Shown here piece by piece: positions 16,338 through 24,580 of a DNA stretch of 64,000 nt (its first letter is position 1; the number at the start of each line of letters is the position of its first letter). This stretch comes from Bacillus pinisoli (GTDB lineage: Bacteria; Bacillota; Bacilli; Bacillales; SA4): NCBI RefSeq assembly GCF_023036475.1, contig NZ_JAJQKI010000005.1:185636-249635 (forward strand), given 5' to 3'. The notes beneath the pieces were generated by a model. The model had not been told where the DNA came from. It searched no databases and worked only from the letters and a program-made list of their open reading frames with translations. The translations under genes were made by a program, and so were the position numbers.

Positions 16338-16793
16338 ATGACCCTATCCATATACACCATCTTATTTTGGCTTTTACTATCATTGCTCTTGCTGGAAAAG
16401 AAACACCTCCACAACAAATTATTAGCCTTCACCTTCATGACTGCCGTATTTTTAAATACACATGTATTCTTAGTTATTGCGGATCCCCTAAAATTGCTGA
16501 AGGTTACCCAAGAACCAGTCGATTATATAAGCTTTGTTATGTATAGGAGCTTTATTACTCCATTGCTGATTACCTATGTGGTTAATATGATATTTAATAA
16601 GAAAAGAAGGTTAGTTGTACCGTTATTATTCAGCATCTTATTTTTCTGGTTATTAGATTTATTTAATATGAAACAAGAGATTATTACTTATGAAAAGTGG
16701 ACTTCCTTTTATACCATTAGTTATTTAACAACGTTATTACTTCTATGTTGTTTATCTGTGAAATTGTTTAAAAAGAAGGGATGGGTGTCATGA
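16338..16793 (+). CDS. Integral membrane protein, unknown function
   Basis: A 151-residue protein made of five or so hydrophobic segments separated by short basic loops (EKKHLHNK, FNKKRR, FKKKGW). The ATG at 16338 follows AGGTGG; an in-frame ATG 20 codons earlier has no site. It overlaps the next gene by a few bases and is probably co-translated with it. Both are multi-pass proteins of matching size, so they may form a heteromeric membrane complex. I do not recognise a named family with certainty. Confidence 0.6.
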   Translation: MTLSIYTILFWLLLSLLLLEKKHLHNKLLAFTFMTAVFLNTHVFLVIADPLKLLKVTQEPVDYISFVMYRSFITPLLITYVVNMIFNKKRRLVVPLLFSILFFWLLDLFNMKQEIITYEKWTSFYTISYLTTLLLLCCLSVKLFKKKGWVS

Positions 16794-17287
16794 CTACTGG
16801 TGCAATCCCTTTTGTAGAAGAAGCCTTTGGCGGAAATGACATCTTTGTGTTTGTCATAATTGCTTTAGGGTTTATGGTGATTTGGTTACTACCAAAACAA
16901 TTTGAATCTCGCTTTTTTTCGTTTCTCATCATTTCTTACGGCATTGTATGGGCCAGCCTTTTCGATAATACGATAGGTGCTGCGCCTTTTGATTTTTATG
17001 ATATTTTAGATGGCCCGAAGTATACGATTATGGATGTAATTGCTTATTTAATGTATGGTCCGTATGGTTATTTTTTTATTTACATCTTTGATCGATTTCA
17101 TATTAAAGGTAGATATGTTGCTTTCTATATCATCCTTTGGACTTGCTTTGGGGTTGCCTTTGAGTTGGTAAATGTGATGGTCGGGGTGTTTACTTACAAA
17201 GATGGTTTTACATGGGTCTTTTCCATTCCGATTTATTTGTTCGTTCAGTCTTTCCTTTTGATTTTTTATAAATATTTAAAAGGTTGA
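16790..17287 (+). CDS. Integral membrane protein (possibly CBO0543-like)
   Basis: A 165-residue multi-pass protein with about five hydrophobic segments. The stretch LFDNTIGAAPFDFYDILDGPKY and the following PYGYFFIYIFDRFHIKG resemble a family of Bacillaceae membrane proteins usually labelled CBO0543-like, whose function is unknown. I use the ATG at 16790 because GAAGGG is nine bases upstream; the in-frame ATG at 16781 abuts that site. It is the second gene of a two-gene unit ended by a hairpin. Confidence 0.6.
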   Translation: MTTGAIPFVEEAFGGNDIFVFVIIALGFMVIWLLPKQFESRFFSFLIISYGIVWASLFDNTIGAAPFDFYDILDGPKYTIMDVIAYLMYGPYGYFFIYIFDRFHIKGRYVAFYIILWTCFGVAFELVNVMVGVFTYKDGFTWVFSIPIYLFVQSFLLIFYKYLKG

Positions 17288-17290
17288 ATA

Positions 17291-17319
17291 GGAGGGACAG
17301 GTAGTCCCCGCTTCCCTCC
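17291..17319. terminator. Hairpin between convergent genes
   Basis: GGAGGGA pairs with TCCCTCC around a 15-base loop. It sits between the membrane protein gene and the convergent pRiA4b-type gene. T tracts are weak, so termination is uncertain. Confidence 0.45.
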
Positions 17320-17330
17320 TAACTCCCTTT

Positions 17331-18404
17331 TTACTTCAACCATCTATTTACACTCTTAATATCAAATTCCTCGTACCCCTGGTCTTCTCCCCAGTTTTTC
17401 ATATGCACGTGATCTGGATGGCTTGGGTCAGATATGATTGCTAGGAACTCTTCGTACCCCATTTCTCCGCCCACATCTTCTGGTGGAGTGTTCCCTTCTC
17501 CCGCTATACATGTAGGGTAGTTTTTATCATAATTGTCAATAACACTTTCAACCGTGATTTCATGTCTCCAACTGTCCCCAAAGTCGTAGTGGTAGATAAT
17601 TACAGCTGGTAGGTAGTCAGTAAGCTTCTCCTCTGTATCTAGCTTCATTGGTATACCTGTTTGAAAGTGGAGAGCTTCTTCATGACAAACTAGGTTGATC
17701 CTTGGTTTTCCATTAGAAGTTGGTTCAAACACAATAAACTCATGAAGGTGAGAATCTTCCCAACCGAAAACCGTTTGCAATGTTTGATGTAGTTCAGGGA
17801 AGGTAATGTGCTTAGGAACAATGACTTTGCGCCAAACATGATGGTTGCTTAGTTGCAATTTCACTTGTAAGACGTAAGCATTTGTATCAAAAATAGGCTC
17901 TCCAGTAAGCTCCTCTAATGCTTGATAAAGATCTTCATTGGGTTGCGTGTAATCATTTTTACCATTTCCAACTAAAAGGCGGCTAAGTCTTCTATTCATA
18001 TGAGCTTGATTCATTACATTCTGGTTGATGTCTTCCTCGAAGAACGTGACATTTTTACAAGCTTCATTTAGCCTTGCCACCATCGTTCGATCTTTTGTCG
18101 TGGTATACGTGGCTTGTCCTAAACGAGACAAGTACCCTTCTATTACCTCATCCTTTATTCCCTCTGATTGGAACGTTTCTTTGATTGCTTGTAAAATCAA
18201 CGCCTCTACGTTCTTTAAGTCCTTTGCTTTGAGCCCATAGAGGACGATAACATATCGACTTCGGTCATTCATGAGGACAAGTGTTTTTCTACGATTAATG
18301 GTTAGCATGTTTGCGTGCCAAGAAAACAAGGGCTCTTGTTCCATAGTTGGCTCGGGTTTGATCTTGAGTTCTGTCAAAAGCTTTTTTGTACATTGAATTA
18401 GCAT
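17331..18404 (-). CDS. Plasmid pRiA4b ORF-3 family protein with N-terminal DUF6933-like domain
   Basis: A 357-residue cytosolic protein of unknown biochemical role. Residues 1-120 (CTKKLLTELKI, WHANMLTINRRKTLVLMNDRSRY) match the DUF6933 type. Residues from about 180 form the pRiA4b ORF-3 domain: LQLSNHHVWRKVIVP, LHQTLQTVFGWEDSHLHEF, YHYDFGDSWRHEI, ending in PPEDVGGEMGYEEF. The family occurs on plasmids, within IS elements and in chromosomes. A degenerate second copy of its 5' end lies beyond psiE at about 19375-19445. Confidence 0.85.
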   Translation of the reverse strand: MLIQCTKKLLTELKIKPEPTMEQEPLFSWHANMLTINRRKTLVLMNDRSRYVIVLYGLKAKDLKNVEALILQAIKETFQSEGIKDEVIEGYLSRLGQATYTTTKDRTMVARLNEACKNVTFFEEDINQNVMNQAHMNRRLSRLLVGNGKNDYTQPNEDLYQALEELTGEPIFDTNAYVLQVKLQLSNHHVWRKVIVPKHITFPELHQTLQTVFGWEDSHLHEFIVFEPTSNGKPRINLVCHEEALHFQTGIPMKLDTEEKLTDYLPAVIIYHYDFGDSWRHEITVESVIDNYDKNYPTCIAGEGNTPPEDVGGEMGYEEFLAIISDPSHPDHVHMKNWGEDQGYEEFDIKSVNRWLK

Positions 18405-18894
18405 GTTAACGCTCCTATGTATTGGTATTGCTTATATTTTAACACGCTTAATACAGCGGTGCCTGTCACCACCCGAATTTTCTTGTTTCACAATTTGTTT
18501 CACGGAATGAATCATGATGATATAAGAAAATCGGTTAACTGGCCCAAACAGATGAGCAAAAATCCCCTCTACATATAGCCGGATTAGCCAAGTTAATTGA
18601 CGAAGTTTACGAGGATAAAGTAACTTAAAAGGGAATGTTGATTGAATGGATCACCTAGGAAGTAGAAGAGATTGTTAGTAAGAGGCATTTAACGAGAATG
18701 TTTTTTACAGTTGTGATTGCACTACATATCTGATAGTCTACCTTTTTATTCGTATGAGGGGATAAGTTCAATAAGGACCTCATACAACCGCTCCTTTGCG
18801 TGAAGTGAAGCCTATTGCGGTGGATGTTTTTCTATTGAAGATCAAAAAACGCTAATGTATTGACCTTTTAACTAAAGAAAGGAGGAGATATTAA
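18405..18894. other. Gap with a REP-type repeat and decayed coding remnants
   Basis: No intact gene is seen. One REP-type copy lies at 18458-18503. A plus-strand frame at about 18539-18628 reads SPLHIAGLAKLIDEVYEDK before a stop; it looks like the C-terminal tail of a lost gene of unknown family. Another short frame (about 18670-18732) reads like the end of a second fragment. Both are too short to identify. Confidence 0.4.
18458..18503 (-). repeat. REP-type repeat, copy A
   Basis: A 46-bp sequence read on the minus strand as GTGAAACAAATTGTGAAACA, then AGAAAATTCGGGTGGTGACA and GGCACC. It matches copies B (23957) and C (25819) almost base for base. Confidence 0.8.
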
Positions 18895-19350
18895 ATGGAC
18901 TTTTATACGAAAGCAATTAAGATGATTCCTAAAGTTTTTCAAGTCATTTTAAATGTATCCTTAATCTTGTTGGCGATTATTCTTTCTTTTTTATTAATAA
19001 AAGAGCTGATTATGTTTGTAGAGGTACTACTTTCTTATGATTCTGGAAATAAGGATTATCGCCTCTTTTTAGAGCATATCCTCATTTTCTTTTTGTATTT
19101 TGAATTTATCGCTATGATTGTAAAATACTTTAAGGAAGACTATCATTTCCCCATGCGTTATTTCTTGTATATTGGGATTACGGCCATGGTGCGATTAATC
19201 ATAGTGGATCATTATAATCCAATGAATACACTGCTTTATGCTCTCGTCATTTTGATATTGATTATCGGCTATTTTATTATGAACATTACACCTAGAAATA
19301 GGCCGGATGGAAAGTTATTTTTCCGAGGTAAAGGAAATCAAGAGTCCTAA
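18895..19350 (+). CDS. psiE: PsiE-like membrane protein
   Basis: A 151-residue protein with four predicted membrane helices, matching the phosphate-starvation-inducible PsiE family: LIKELIMFVEVLL, ILIFFLYFEFIAMIVKYFKEDYHFPMRYFLYIGITAMVR and the conserved R-LI--DH that follows. Its molecular role is unknown. AAAGGAGGAGA lies before the ATG. No Pho box was recognised upstream. It lies between a complete gene (17331) and a broken copy of that gene's 5' end, which suggests it arrived with or between duplications. Confidence 0.85.
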   Translation: MDFYTKAIKMIPKVFQVILNVSLILLAIILSFLLIKELIMFVEVLLSYDSGNKDYRLFLEHILIFFLYFEFIAMIVKYFKEDYHFPMRYFLYIGITAMVRLIIVDHYNPMNTLLYALVILILIIGYFIMNITPRNRPDGKLFFRGKGNQES

Positions 19351-19374
19351 AATTAGTTTTTTTGTACACCCGCT

Positions 19375-19446
19375 CCTGTCGGGGCAGGTTTGATCATGAG
19401 TTCAACAATGCATAACGTTCCCATGTATTGATATTGTATATAACTT
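19375..19446 (-). pseudogene. Duplicated 5' end of the pRiA4b-type gene
   Basis: The stretch reading GGTTTGATCATGAGTTC followed by CATGTATTGATATTG repeats, with changes, the start and upstream region of the gene at 17331-18404 (GGTTTGATCTTGAGTTC and TATGTATTGGTATTG at about 18355-18430). Part of the first codons is deleted and the frame is broken at once. It is a leftover of a duplicated gene, or one boundary of an insertion carrying psiE. Confidence 0.55.
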
Positions 19447-19565
19447 AACAAGCGTCGGCCGAACTTTTATAGACTACTGCAAATGTCCTATTAATAAATA
19501 TAAAGTAGGGCATTTTGCAATTATAAAACAGGTGCAATTTTTCACCTAGTTCAAGGAGAAGGCCG

Positions 19566-20750
19566 ATGAGGAAAACGTGGTTGTTGGGGTTTGGTTTTTT
19601 TAGTATCAGTTTAGGCTGGTCATTGTACAATGGGTTTGTTCCTTTTTTCTTGAATGATTACCTCGCAAGTACGGCATTGATTGGGTTTCTCATGACGATT
19701 GATAACTATATCGCCCTCTTCCTACAACCGTATATAGGTCATAAAAGTGACCAAACCCATACTCGGTTTGGACGCCGTATGCCTTATTTGTTAATTGGGG
19801 TCCCTGTTACTGCATTGTTCTTTTCCCTCATTCCGTTTCACACTAGTTTAGCAACCCTCATTCTTTTTATGATCTGTATGAACCTATCTATGGCGATTTT
19901 TCGTTCGCCTACCGTTGCCCTTATGCCTGATATTACACCGGAGCCCCATCGGACGAAAGCAAATGGAATTATTAACTTTATGGGTGGCTGTGGCGCCATT
20001 TTAGCGTTTAGCGTGGGGGCTTATTTGTTTGATGTAAATGAAGCTTTACCGTTTTTTGCGGTATCGGCGATGTTCCTGTTAGCTTTATGGGTTATTTTCA
20101 GGAACATTAAAGAGAATCAAGATGCCATGATTCCTACTATTACGAATGCCCCAAAGGTTAACTACAGATCGGAATTAAATACGCGCACCCTTTTCCTGTT
20201 AGCGGCTATCTTCTTTTGGTTTTTTGCGATACAAGGAATTGAGGCTTTGTTTACGTTGTATGGTGTGAATGAGCTGGGCTTGTCTAAAAGTTCTTCTGCT
20301 TTTTCGCTAGCATTTTTCTCTTTGAGCTTTGTGTTATCTGCGATTCCCAGTGGTTTTTTAGGAGCTAGATTTGGTAAAAAGAAGATCATTTTAATTGGGA
20401 TTATCGGATTAATTATTGTTTTCTTGCTTTTAACTAAAGTGGAATCTGTCCTTATGTTGCGGGCTATTTTGTTAGCTGGTGGGGTGTTTTGGGCATTTGT
20501 GAATATTAATGCTTATCCTTATATCGTTGAAACTGGAGGTGAGCACAGCTTTGGGACGAGAACGGGCTTATATTATCTCGTTTCATCTCTTGCGGCTATT
20601 ATATCGCCTCCCGGTTTAGGTTTGCTGATTGATGTATTTGGATTTAATGTTTTGTTTTATGCGGCGGCTGGAAGTTTGCTACTTGCATTTGGTTGTATGC
20701 TGAAGGTGGTGGGAGATAAAGAGAGTGGGAGCATGTCACCTGGTACTTAA
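19566..20750 (+). CDS. MFS transporter, SLC45/GPH-like
   Basis: A 394-residue secondary transporter with about 12 membrane helices. The N-terminal half has the cytosolic loop GHKSDQTHTRFGRRMPYLLIG, which is characteristic of sugar-type MFS proteins of the GPH/SLC45 groups, and IFRSPTVALMPDITPEPHRTKANGIINFMGGCG between helices 4 and 5. The substrate is probably a sugar, by family only. AAGGAGAAGG lies before the ATG. It is monocistronic with a long terminator. Confidence 0.8.
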   Translation: MRKTWLLGFGFFSISLGWSLYNGFVPFFLNDYLASTALIGFLMTIDNYIALFLQPYIGHKSDQTHTRFGRRMPYLLIGVPVTALFFSLIPFHTSLATLILFMICMNLSMAIFRSPTVALMPDITPEPHRTKANGIINFMGGCGAILAFSVGAYLFDVNEALPFFAVSAMFLLALWVIFRNIKENQDAMIPTITNAPKVNYRSELNTRTLFLLAAIFFWFFAIQGIEALFTLYGVNELGLSKSSSAFSLAFFSLSFVLSAIPSGFLGARFGKKKIILIGIIGLIIVFLLLTKVESVLMLRAILLAGGVFWAFVNINAYPYIVETGGEHSFGTRTGLYYLVSSLAAIISPPGLGLLIDVFGFNVLFYAAAGSLLLAFGCMLKVVGDKESGSMSPGT

Positions 20751-20753
20751 ATA

Positions 20754-20792
20754 AGAAGGGAGGACCTATGTATATAGGTCGCTCCCCTTTTT
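20754..20792 (+). terminator. Terminator after the MFS gene
   Basis: AAGGGAGGACCTAT pairs with ATAGGTCGCTCCCCTT around a short loop, with T5 after it. Confidence 0.75.
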
Positions 20793-20856
20793 AAGTATTT
20801 GGGTTTTAGATGGTAGAAGATTAATAGAGGATTAAATCTGAAGTTGAGTCGGTGAG

Positions 20857-21147
20857 TTAGTTTTCTAACCTCTTTTTTAGTTTTTGAATCTCTCTTTCTT
20901 CTTTAGACAGCTTATCCCAAATAATATCTTGATCAATCTTGAGTTGGCTTAATTGATAGAGAATATCTTGGTGGCGTTCTTCGTTTTTAGCTTCCATTGC
21001 CTCCAATCTTGTTTCCATTGAGTGTAGTTTGGTTTCCATGGTATCCATTCTATTTTCCATTCTATGTTGACTTGAGTTCATGGTACCGACTACTTGTATA
21101 AGCTGTGTTAACATCTCTTCCATTCGATCTAGTCGCTTTTCTATCAT
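20857..21147 (-). CDS. Small coiled-coil protein
   Basis: A 96-residue, almost wholly helical protein with heptad-like repeats (MENRMDTMETKLHSMETRLE; LEAMEAKNEERHQ), ending in KKRLEN. It begins at the ATG at 21147, eight bases after AAAGGAGG; a GTG three codons upstream overlaps that site. No catalytic motif is present. It resembles in style the longer coiled-coil protein at 42087-42776 (both start with a short segment followed by repeated polar heptads and end K-K/R), suggesting distant paralogues. Function is unknown. Confidence 0.65.
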   Translation of the reverse strand: MIEKRLDRMEEMLTQLIQVVGTMNSSQHRMENRMDTMETKLHSMETRLEAMEAKNEERHQDILYQLSQLKIDQDIIWDKLSKEEREIQKLKKRLEN

Positions 21148-21236
21148 CTCGTTCACCTCCTTTGCTTCATTATAGCTTAATCTTTATAATTGAGGATAGT
21201 AAGTATAGTCAAAATTTGTAGAAAAGAGGGAATGAA

Positions 21237-21710
21237 GTGAGTATTGAAGAGAAAGCATTAGCACCTGATTTTACACTGCAGGCTAGTAATGGAGAAACGG
21301 TTTCCTTATCTCAATTTAAAGGGAAGAAACATGTTGTACTTTATTTTTACCCAAAGGATATGACACCGGGATGTACAACTCAGGCATGTGATTTTAAGGA
21401 ACATCATGAAAGCTTTGCTGATGTCGATGCGGTTATAATCGGAGTCAGTCCTGACCCGCTAGACAAGCATCAAAAATTTGTGGACAAATATGAGTTACCG
21501 TTTCTTTTGTTGGTGGATGAAGATCATCAAGTAGCTGAGAGTTACGGAGTATGGACGTTGAAGAAGAATTTTGGAAAAGAGTATATGGGCATTGAGCGTT
21601 CTACTTTCGTTATTAATAAAGAAGGCATGATTGAAAAGGTTTGGCGGAAGGTGAAAGTGAAAGGGCATGTGGAAGAGGCGTTGGCGTTTGTACGGGAACA
21701 GATGAATTAA
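21237..21710 (+). CDS. bcp: Thiol peroxidase, Bcp-type peroxiredoxin
   Basis: A 157-residue cytosolic peroxiredoxin that reduces H2O2 and organic peroxides with thioredoxin. It has APDFTLQASNG at the start, then YPKDMTPGCTTQACDF, which includes the peroxidatic cysteine and a second cysteine five residues on, as in atypical two-Cys Bcp/PrxQ. The start is GTG, with AGAGGG upstream. It has a strong terminator and appears monocistronic. Confidence 0.93.
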   Translation: MSIEEKALAPDFTLQASNGETVSLSQFKGKKHVVLYFYPKDMTPGCTTQACDFKEHHESFADVDAVIIGVSPDPLDKHQKFVDKYELPFLLLVDEDHQVAESYGVWTLKKNFGKEYMGIERSTFVINKEGMIEKVWRKVKVKGHVEEALAFVREQMN

Positions 21711-21721
21711 TACACCATCAG

Positions 21722-21764
21722 CAGTAGTAAGGCATGTTATTACAAACTTCTTACTACTGTTTTT
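21722..21764 (+). terminator. Terminator after bcp
   Basis: CAGTAGTAAG pairs perfectly with CTTACTACTG and is followed by T5. Confidence 0.8.
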
Positions 21765-21852
21765 CTATTACAAAAATCTTTACAGATAACCGCCTAAACT
21801 GCTATTATAAATCTGTTCACTATTAAGAACAAAGAAGAGGAGGACAAAACTT

Positions 21853-22563
21853 ATGAACCTAGCAAGAAAATTTTCAGTACTTATTACTTTACTTGTTATT
21901 TTAACGTTATTGCCGAGTACCTCATTTGCGAAAGGAACTGAGGGTAAAACCTTAGATTATGTAGCATTAGGTGATTCGTTGGCAGCTGGAGTTACTCCAT
22001 ACAACCTTAAAGATGCAGGATACCCTGAGTATTTAGCTGATCGCTTTACGCAATCACAATACAAAGTTGATTTAAACAACTTTGGAGTACCCGGCTTAAA
22101 ATCAAGTGGATTATTAGATCAATTAAACAATCCAACAGTCCTAGCTGAGGTTGCAAAGGCCGATCTTATTACTCTAAATATAGGAGCTAATGATGTACTA
22201 GGTTTACTTAATGAATCACCAGGAGCTATTCCAACAGCACTTCAAAACGTATCAATTAATCTGCATACAGTACTACGTACAATCGATACGGTGAATCCCG
22301 GGGCAGAGGTTTATGTAATGGGCTATTATAACTCGTTTCCTTATTTACCTGCAGAGCAACAGGCATCTCTGCTACCACTGCTACATACTTTAAACACAAT
22401 TATTGAGAGTAATGCAATTTTAAACGGTGACAGTTTTGTAGCGACTGACAAGATTATTGCAAAGCGTTATGAAACATACCTACCAAACCCTGCGAATATT
22501 CACCTAAGCTTAGAAGGATATCAGGCAGTAGCAAAGGAATTTTGGAAGAGAATTGATGAGTAA
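21853..22563 (+). CDS. Secreted SGNH/GDSL hydrolase
   Basis: A 236-residue exported esterase or lipase-like enzyme. The signal peptide runs to about residue 25 (PSTSFAKG). SGNH blocks are visible: I with nucleophile Ser in VALGDSLAAG, III with GAND (LNIGANDVLG), and V with the Asp-x-x-His pair degenerated to ANIHLSLEGYQ, where the histidine is present but the usual aspartate is replaced. In this family the substrate may be an acyl ester of lipids or wall sugars. GAGGAGGA lies before the ATG and a terminator follows. Confidence 0.88.
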   Translation: MNLARKFSVLITLLVILTLLPSTSFAKGTEGKTLDYVALGDSLAAGVTPYNLKDAGYPEYLADRFTQSQYKVDLNNFGVPGLKSSGLLDQLNNPTVLAEVAKADLITLNIGANDVLGLLNESPGAIPTALQNVSINLHTVLRTIDTVNPGAEVYVMGYYNSFPYLPAEQQASLLPLLHTLNTIIESNAILNGDSFVATDKIIAKRYETYLPNPANIHLSLEGYQAVAKEFWKRIDE

Positions 22564-22573
22564 TTGAATAAGT

Positions 22574-22616
22574 AAAGGAGTGAACCTGTTTGTAAGGTCA
22601 CTCCTCTTTTATTTTT
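22574..22616 (+). terminator. Terminator after the GDSL hydrolase gene
   Basis: AAAGGAGTGA pairs with TCACTCCTCTTT, with an inner CCT/AGG pairing and a T-rich tail. Confidence 0.75.
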
Positions 22617-22638
22617 TAGCATTCAATCACTATATACA

Positions 22639-23868
22639 TCATCCACTTTGTTTAAGAGGGGAGTTTTGCTCTATTTTTATTTGGCGATTCATCGCTATAT
22701 ACAAGACAGCTCCACTAATCAATAAAAGCGAGCTTGTGATAAAAAAGACCGCCGAGAAACCAAAGTAGGCTGAAATCATACCGCCCATAAAAGGACCCAC
22801 AATGTTTCCTAAAAAGCGAAGGCTGGTATTGTAACCTAGAACTTCACCTTGCATGGCAATTGGTGCTTCTTGCCTAATATAGGCGACCCTGACAGGAATA
22901 ATACCTCCTATGGCAATACCTAGGAAAAACCGGATGATTGTCAGCTGCCATATATTTGTGACAAACGCACCTGGCAAGTACACGATACCTGCTATAACGA
23001 GAAGAATAATAAGCACTTTAATATACCCAATGTTGTCAGCAAGTGCTCCCCATCTTCTCGTCATCATTAGATTTCCGAGTCCCGCTGCGGAAAAGACAAT
23101 TCCTGAGAAAAAGGCTAAGTTTTCTGGACCGTGTAGCTCGCTAACGTATAGTGATAAGATCGGCTGAATACTGAAATGAGCAATTTGCACGAGAATGGAA
23201 ATAAACATAACTGTCACAAAAACAGGATTTTGCGCAATATGAGCAAGTACCTCTCTTCTTGTAAATCGTTGGGAGGTTTCTGCTTTACTACCAATCTTGT
23301 ATTCTTTCGTCGTGGTAACAAGAATAGCAGAGATGAAGATAAAGATGGATACAGACTGGAACGTAGCGGCAAATCCGATTGAGTCTGCTAGAACGCCACC
23401 AATCATAGGACCTAGCAATGCGCCTGTGATACTCCCCGTTTGAAGTGTCCCCATCACACGCCCTGCCATTTCCTTTGGCGTTTGAGTAGAAATATAGGCT
23501 TGCGATAAAGAGATGAATCCCGTACAAATTCCCATAAATAAGCGTAGAAAGAATAACTCACCTACACTATCCACAAATCCCATCAGAAATATAGATATTC
23601 CTAATAAAGTTGAGGTAAAAATTAAGATTTTCTTTCTACCGTACTGGTCACCTAATCTCCCCCAAATCGGTGAGAAAATGAAGGCGGTGACAAACGTAAT
23701 CCCAAATGTCCAACCAGACCAATGCTGTACATACGTAGTAGAAAACTCTCCAAATGTATCAATGTACAACGATAAAAACGGTAATACCATGGTCATACTT
23801 CCTGCGATAAAGAAATTGGCAAACCACATGATGTACAAGTTTCTCTTCGCCATTTCCTTCTCTGTCAT
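22639..23868 (-). CDS. MFS drug-efflux transporter
   Basis: A 409-residue proton-driven exporter with 12 membrane helices, of the MdtG/multidrug group. It has the loop 2-3 signature GRLGDQYGRKKILIF, motif C of drug/H+ antiporters in helix 5 (TGSITGALLGPMIGGVLAD) and a second-half loop RWGALADNIGYIKVL. The substrate is not predictable. The start codon ATG is preceded by a weak GAAGTGG site. It is monocistronic, convergent with the GDSL gene. Confidence 0.85.
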   Translation of the reverse strand: MTEKEMAKRNLYIMWFANFFIAGSMTMVLPFLSLYIDTFGEFSTTYVQHWSGWTFGITFVTAFIFSPIWGRLGDQYGRKKILIFTSTLLGISIFLMGFVDSVGELFFLRLFMGICTGFISLSQAYISTQTPKEMAGRVMGTLQTGSITGALLGPMIGGVLADSIGFAATFQSVSIFIFISAILVTTTKEYKIGSKAETSQRFTRREVLAHIAQNPVFVTVMFISILVQIAHFSIQPILSLYVSELHGPENLAFFSGIVFSAAGLGNLMMTRRWGALADNIGYIKVLIILLVIAGIVYLPGAFVTNIWQLTIIRFFLGIAIGGIIPVRVAYIRQEAPIAMQGEVLGYNTSLRFLGNIVGPFMGGMISAYFGFSAVFFITSSLLLISGAVLYIAMNRQIKIEQNSPLKQSG

Positions 23869-23956
23869 AAGACGCCACTTCTTTCTCCGTAGTATTTATT
23901 TCGCTTTACTAAATATTATGATACCGAAATAACTTCATGAATGAAATAGGTAATTT

Positions 23957-24023
23957 GTGAAACAATTTGTGAAACAATAAAATTCGGGTGGTGCCTGTCA
24001 CCTGTCGCTCGCCAGGTGACAGG
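23957..24023 (+). repeat. REP-type repeat, copy B with hairpin
   Basis: The conserved 46-bp core (GTGAAACAATTTGTGAAACA, then AATTCGGGTGGTGCCTGTCA) is extended by a hairpin, CTGTCACCTG pairing with CAGGTGACAG. It sits between the divergent efflux gene and alaR. Confidence 0.8.
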
Positions 24024-24079
24024 AGAAACTGCAACCTATATAATAATAAGAATATTCCAACATAATTGGAGGTCTCATA

Positions 24080-24580
24080 ATGAACTTCACTGAAAAAGAA
24101 ATAGAAATTTTAGAAATTCTTGAGAAGGATAGTCGCTTATCGGTTGATACGATTGCTAAGATGGTCGATCTGGAAGCGGAAATGGTTGCGGAGGTTATTA
24201 AAAAGTTTGAGGATTTAAAAGTCATTGCGGCTTATAATACAAAAATTAATTGGAGAAAGACTGACCGACGCGAGTTAGTGTCTGCGATGATTGATGTGAA
24301 GGTTTCTCCTAAAAGAGAAGTTGGCTTTGATGAGATTGCGGAGCGGATTTATCGTTATCCTGAGGTGAAATCTGTTTACCTAATGTCTGGTGCTTATGAC
24401 TTGTCCGTTGTGATTGAGGGTGAGTCATTGTCAGAGGTCGGTAGATTTGTTTCTGAGAAGCTATCTACACTGGATTCGGTTCTTTCCACGACTACTCATT
24501 TTGTGATGAAGAAGTATAAGCATGATGGGGTTATTTTTGATGATGGTGAAAAAGACAAACGAATTGTGGTATCACCATGA
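24080..24580 (+). CDS. alaR: Lrp/AsnC-type regulator of alanine metabolism
   Basis: A 166-residue transcription factor. Residues 1-60 form the winged HTH (LEKDSRLSVDTIAKMVDLEAEMVAEVIKKFE), and the rest is an AsnC ligand-binding domain (VYLMSGAYDLSVVIEG). It equals B. subtilis AlaR (YugG), which activates alaT there. TTGGAGG lies before the ATG. Its stop codon overlaps the alaT start (ATGA), so the two are made together. It may bind alanine as effector; that is known for the B. subtilis protein family and inferred here. Confidence 0.88.
   Translation: MNFTEKEIEILEILEKDSRLSVDTIAKMVDLEAEMVAEVIKKFEDLKVIAAYNTKINWRKTDRRELVSAMIDVKVSPKREVGFDEIAERIYRYPEVKSVYLMSGAYDLSVVIEGESLSEVGRFVSEKLSTLDSVLSTTTHFVMKKYKHDGVIFDDGEKDKRIVVSP

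Noticed and set aside
23176..23932. Open frames opposite the MFS efflux gene
   Set aside because: They are antisense shadows of a clear transporter gene with no start sites or families.
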